This document shows, in pieces, positions 5,646-6,243 of a DNA stretch of 6,243 nucleotides. A program made the position numbers and the translations under genes. Under the pieces are notes generated by a model that was not told where the DNA came from, searched no databases, and saw only the letters and a list, made by a program, of their open reading frames with translations. Location of the stretch: assembly GCA_013139345.1 (NCBI GenBank), contig WTAY01000028.1:1-6243 (forward strand), written 5' to 3'. Origin of the DNA: Methylophaga sp. (lineage in GTDB: Bacteria > Pseudomonadota > Gammaproteobacteria > Nitrosococcales > Methylophagaceae). Each line of letters begins with the position of its first letter. The stretch's first letter is position 1.

Positions 5646-6243
5646 TTGATTTAGTTATCATCAACTCAAAAAAAGAAGTTGTAACCACCTCCAGACTATT
5701 GGCGGGTAAATTCAATAAGCAACATAAAAATATTTTAACTAAGATTGAGCGGTTAAAGACTGAAGATAAAGATACTTTCACTGGGCTTAATATTAAGCTC
5801 AGTCATTACATTGATGACAGCGGAAAGCGGAACAAGGAATTTATTTTAAACCGTGATGCCTATGCCTTTTTTGCTATGGGATTTACAGGGAAAGAGGCTA
5901 ATAAGTTTAAGATTGAATTTATCAAAGCCTTCAATGAAATGGAGTCATGGGTTAAAGAACGTACCCAATCGTCGGTTGAATACAAAGTAATGTCAGCAAT
6001 CTTAAAAGGCTCACGGCAATTGATAGGTAAGGAAACTAAATCATTTCATTATGCTAATGAAGCTAAATTAGTTAACTGGGCTATTACTGGCGAATTTAAA
6101 GCCATTGATCGCACTCAACTATCTCTTGATGAAGTTGAGTTATTAAACGAACTGCAGGCACGTAATGCGGTATTGATTGGTGCGGGCATGACCAGGGAGC
6201 AGCGCAAGGAGTCATTGCATTTAATGGCTGAATTAAAGCGCTC
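5642..6243 (+). CDS. Rha-family phage regulatory protein, 3' end beyond window
   Basis: The open frame starts at the ATG that overlaps the alpA stop and continues through 200 codons to the window edge. Residues about 13-101 match the phage pRha domain as I know it: VTTSRLLAGKFNKQHKNIL, then an FTG-LSHY region, DSGKRNKEFILNRDAYAFFA, MGFTGKEANKFKIEFIKAF and NEMESW. The second part (about 110-200) has FHYANEAKLVNWAITGEF, LSLDEVELLNELQARNAVLI and GAGMTREQRKE, a C-terminal section often joined to Rha domains. Rha proteins are lambdoid phage and satellite regulators; the P22/phi-80 type interferes with growth in hosts lacking integration host factor, but the exact activity of most members is unknown. 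The ATGA overlap suggests translational coupling to alpA. The gene is partial only because the window stops. Confidence 0.88.
   Translation, partial: MIDLVIINSKKEVVTTSRLLAGKFNKQHKNILTKIERLKTEDKDTFTGLNIKLSHYIDDSGKRNKEFILNRDAYAFFAMGFTGKEANKFKIEFIKAFNEMESWVKERTQSSVEYKVMSAILKGSRQLIGKETKSFHYANEAKLVNWAITGEFKAIDRTQLSLDEVELLNELQARNAVLIGAGMTREQRKESLHLMAELKR

Larger units (their letters stand above)
859..6243 (+). mobile_element. Left part of a P4-like integrated island or satellite, right end outside the window
   Basis: The segment is inferred from its gene content and position: a tRNA-Leu 3' end, an integrase next to it, a C4/CI-like leader RNA, an AlpA-type regulator and a Rha-type phage regulator, all on the same strand. 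This set is typical of P4-like satellites and phage-related islands in gammaproteobacteria. No capsid, tail, terminase or replication gene is visible, so I cannot decide between a complete satellite, a defective prophage and an island. The left boundary is placed in the tRNA T arm; the right boundary is unknown. Confidence 0.8.

Noticed and set aside
2323..5781. Minus-strand frames opposite the small membrane protein, the 680-residue gene and alpA/rha
   Set aside because: All are antisense to better supported plus-strand genes, have leucine/serine/phenylalanine-rich shadow composition and no ribosome sites.

Overview
The window is the junction between a gammaproteobacterial chromosome and the left end of an integrated mobile element, probably a P4-like satellite or phage-type genomic island. 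The chromosomal part is the start of queA on the minus strand and, divergent from it, a tRNA-Leu(CAA) gene. The QueA residues resemble those of gammaproteobacteria such as Pseudomonas. The DNA is AT-rich throughout, and I cannot name the genus.

Layout: queA (5' part, minus, bases 695 to 3); an intergenic stretch with a good -10 box; tRNA-Leu(CAA) at 802-886 with its CCA encoded; an intrinsic terminator at 921-951; a perfect 25-bp inverted repeat that reaches the start codon of a P4-type tyrosine integrase (1060-2244); a small single-membrane-span protein of unknown role (2360-2803); about 310 bases without a gene but with operator-like repeats; a promoter (-10 at 3116-3121) whose expected start opens directly into a folded leader resembling the C4/CI antisense RNAs of phages P1/P7 and P4; an unrecognised 680-residue protein (3225-5267); a 171-base gap rich in hairpins; then alpA (5439-5645) and a rha-type gene overlapping it by ATGA and running off the right edge.

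How the parts may work together: the integrase would recombine at the 3' end of the tRNA, leaving the tRNA intact as the left attachment half-site. The AlpA-type protein is a candidate excisionase or integrase activator. The leader RNA has a loop complementary to two repeated sites downstream, one of which contains the Shine-Dalgarno of the 680-residue gene, so it could repress that gene in cis or trans. The Rha-type protein adds a second phage regulator. The right attachment site and any replication or cargo genes lie outside the window, so the element's identity stays incomplete. The points most worth following are the C4-like leader, the four-decamer palindrome at the integrase start and the unknown 680-residue protein.
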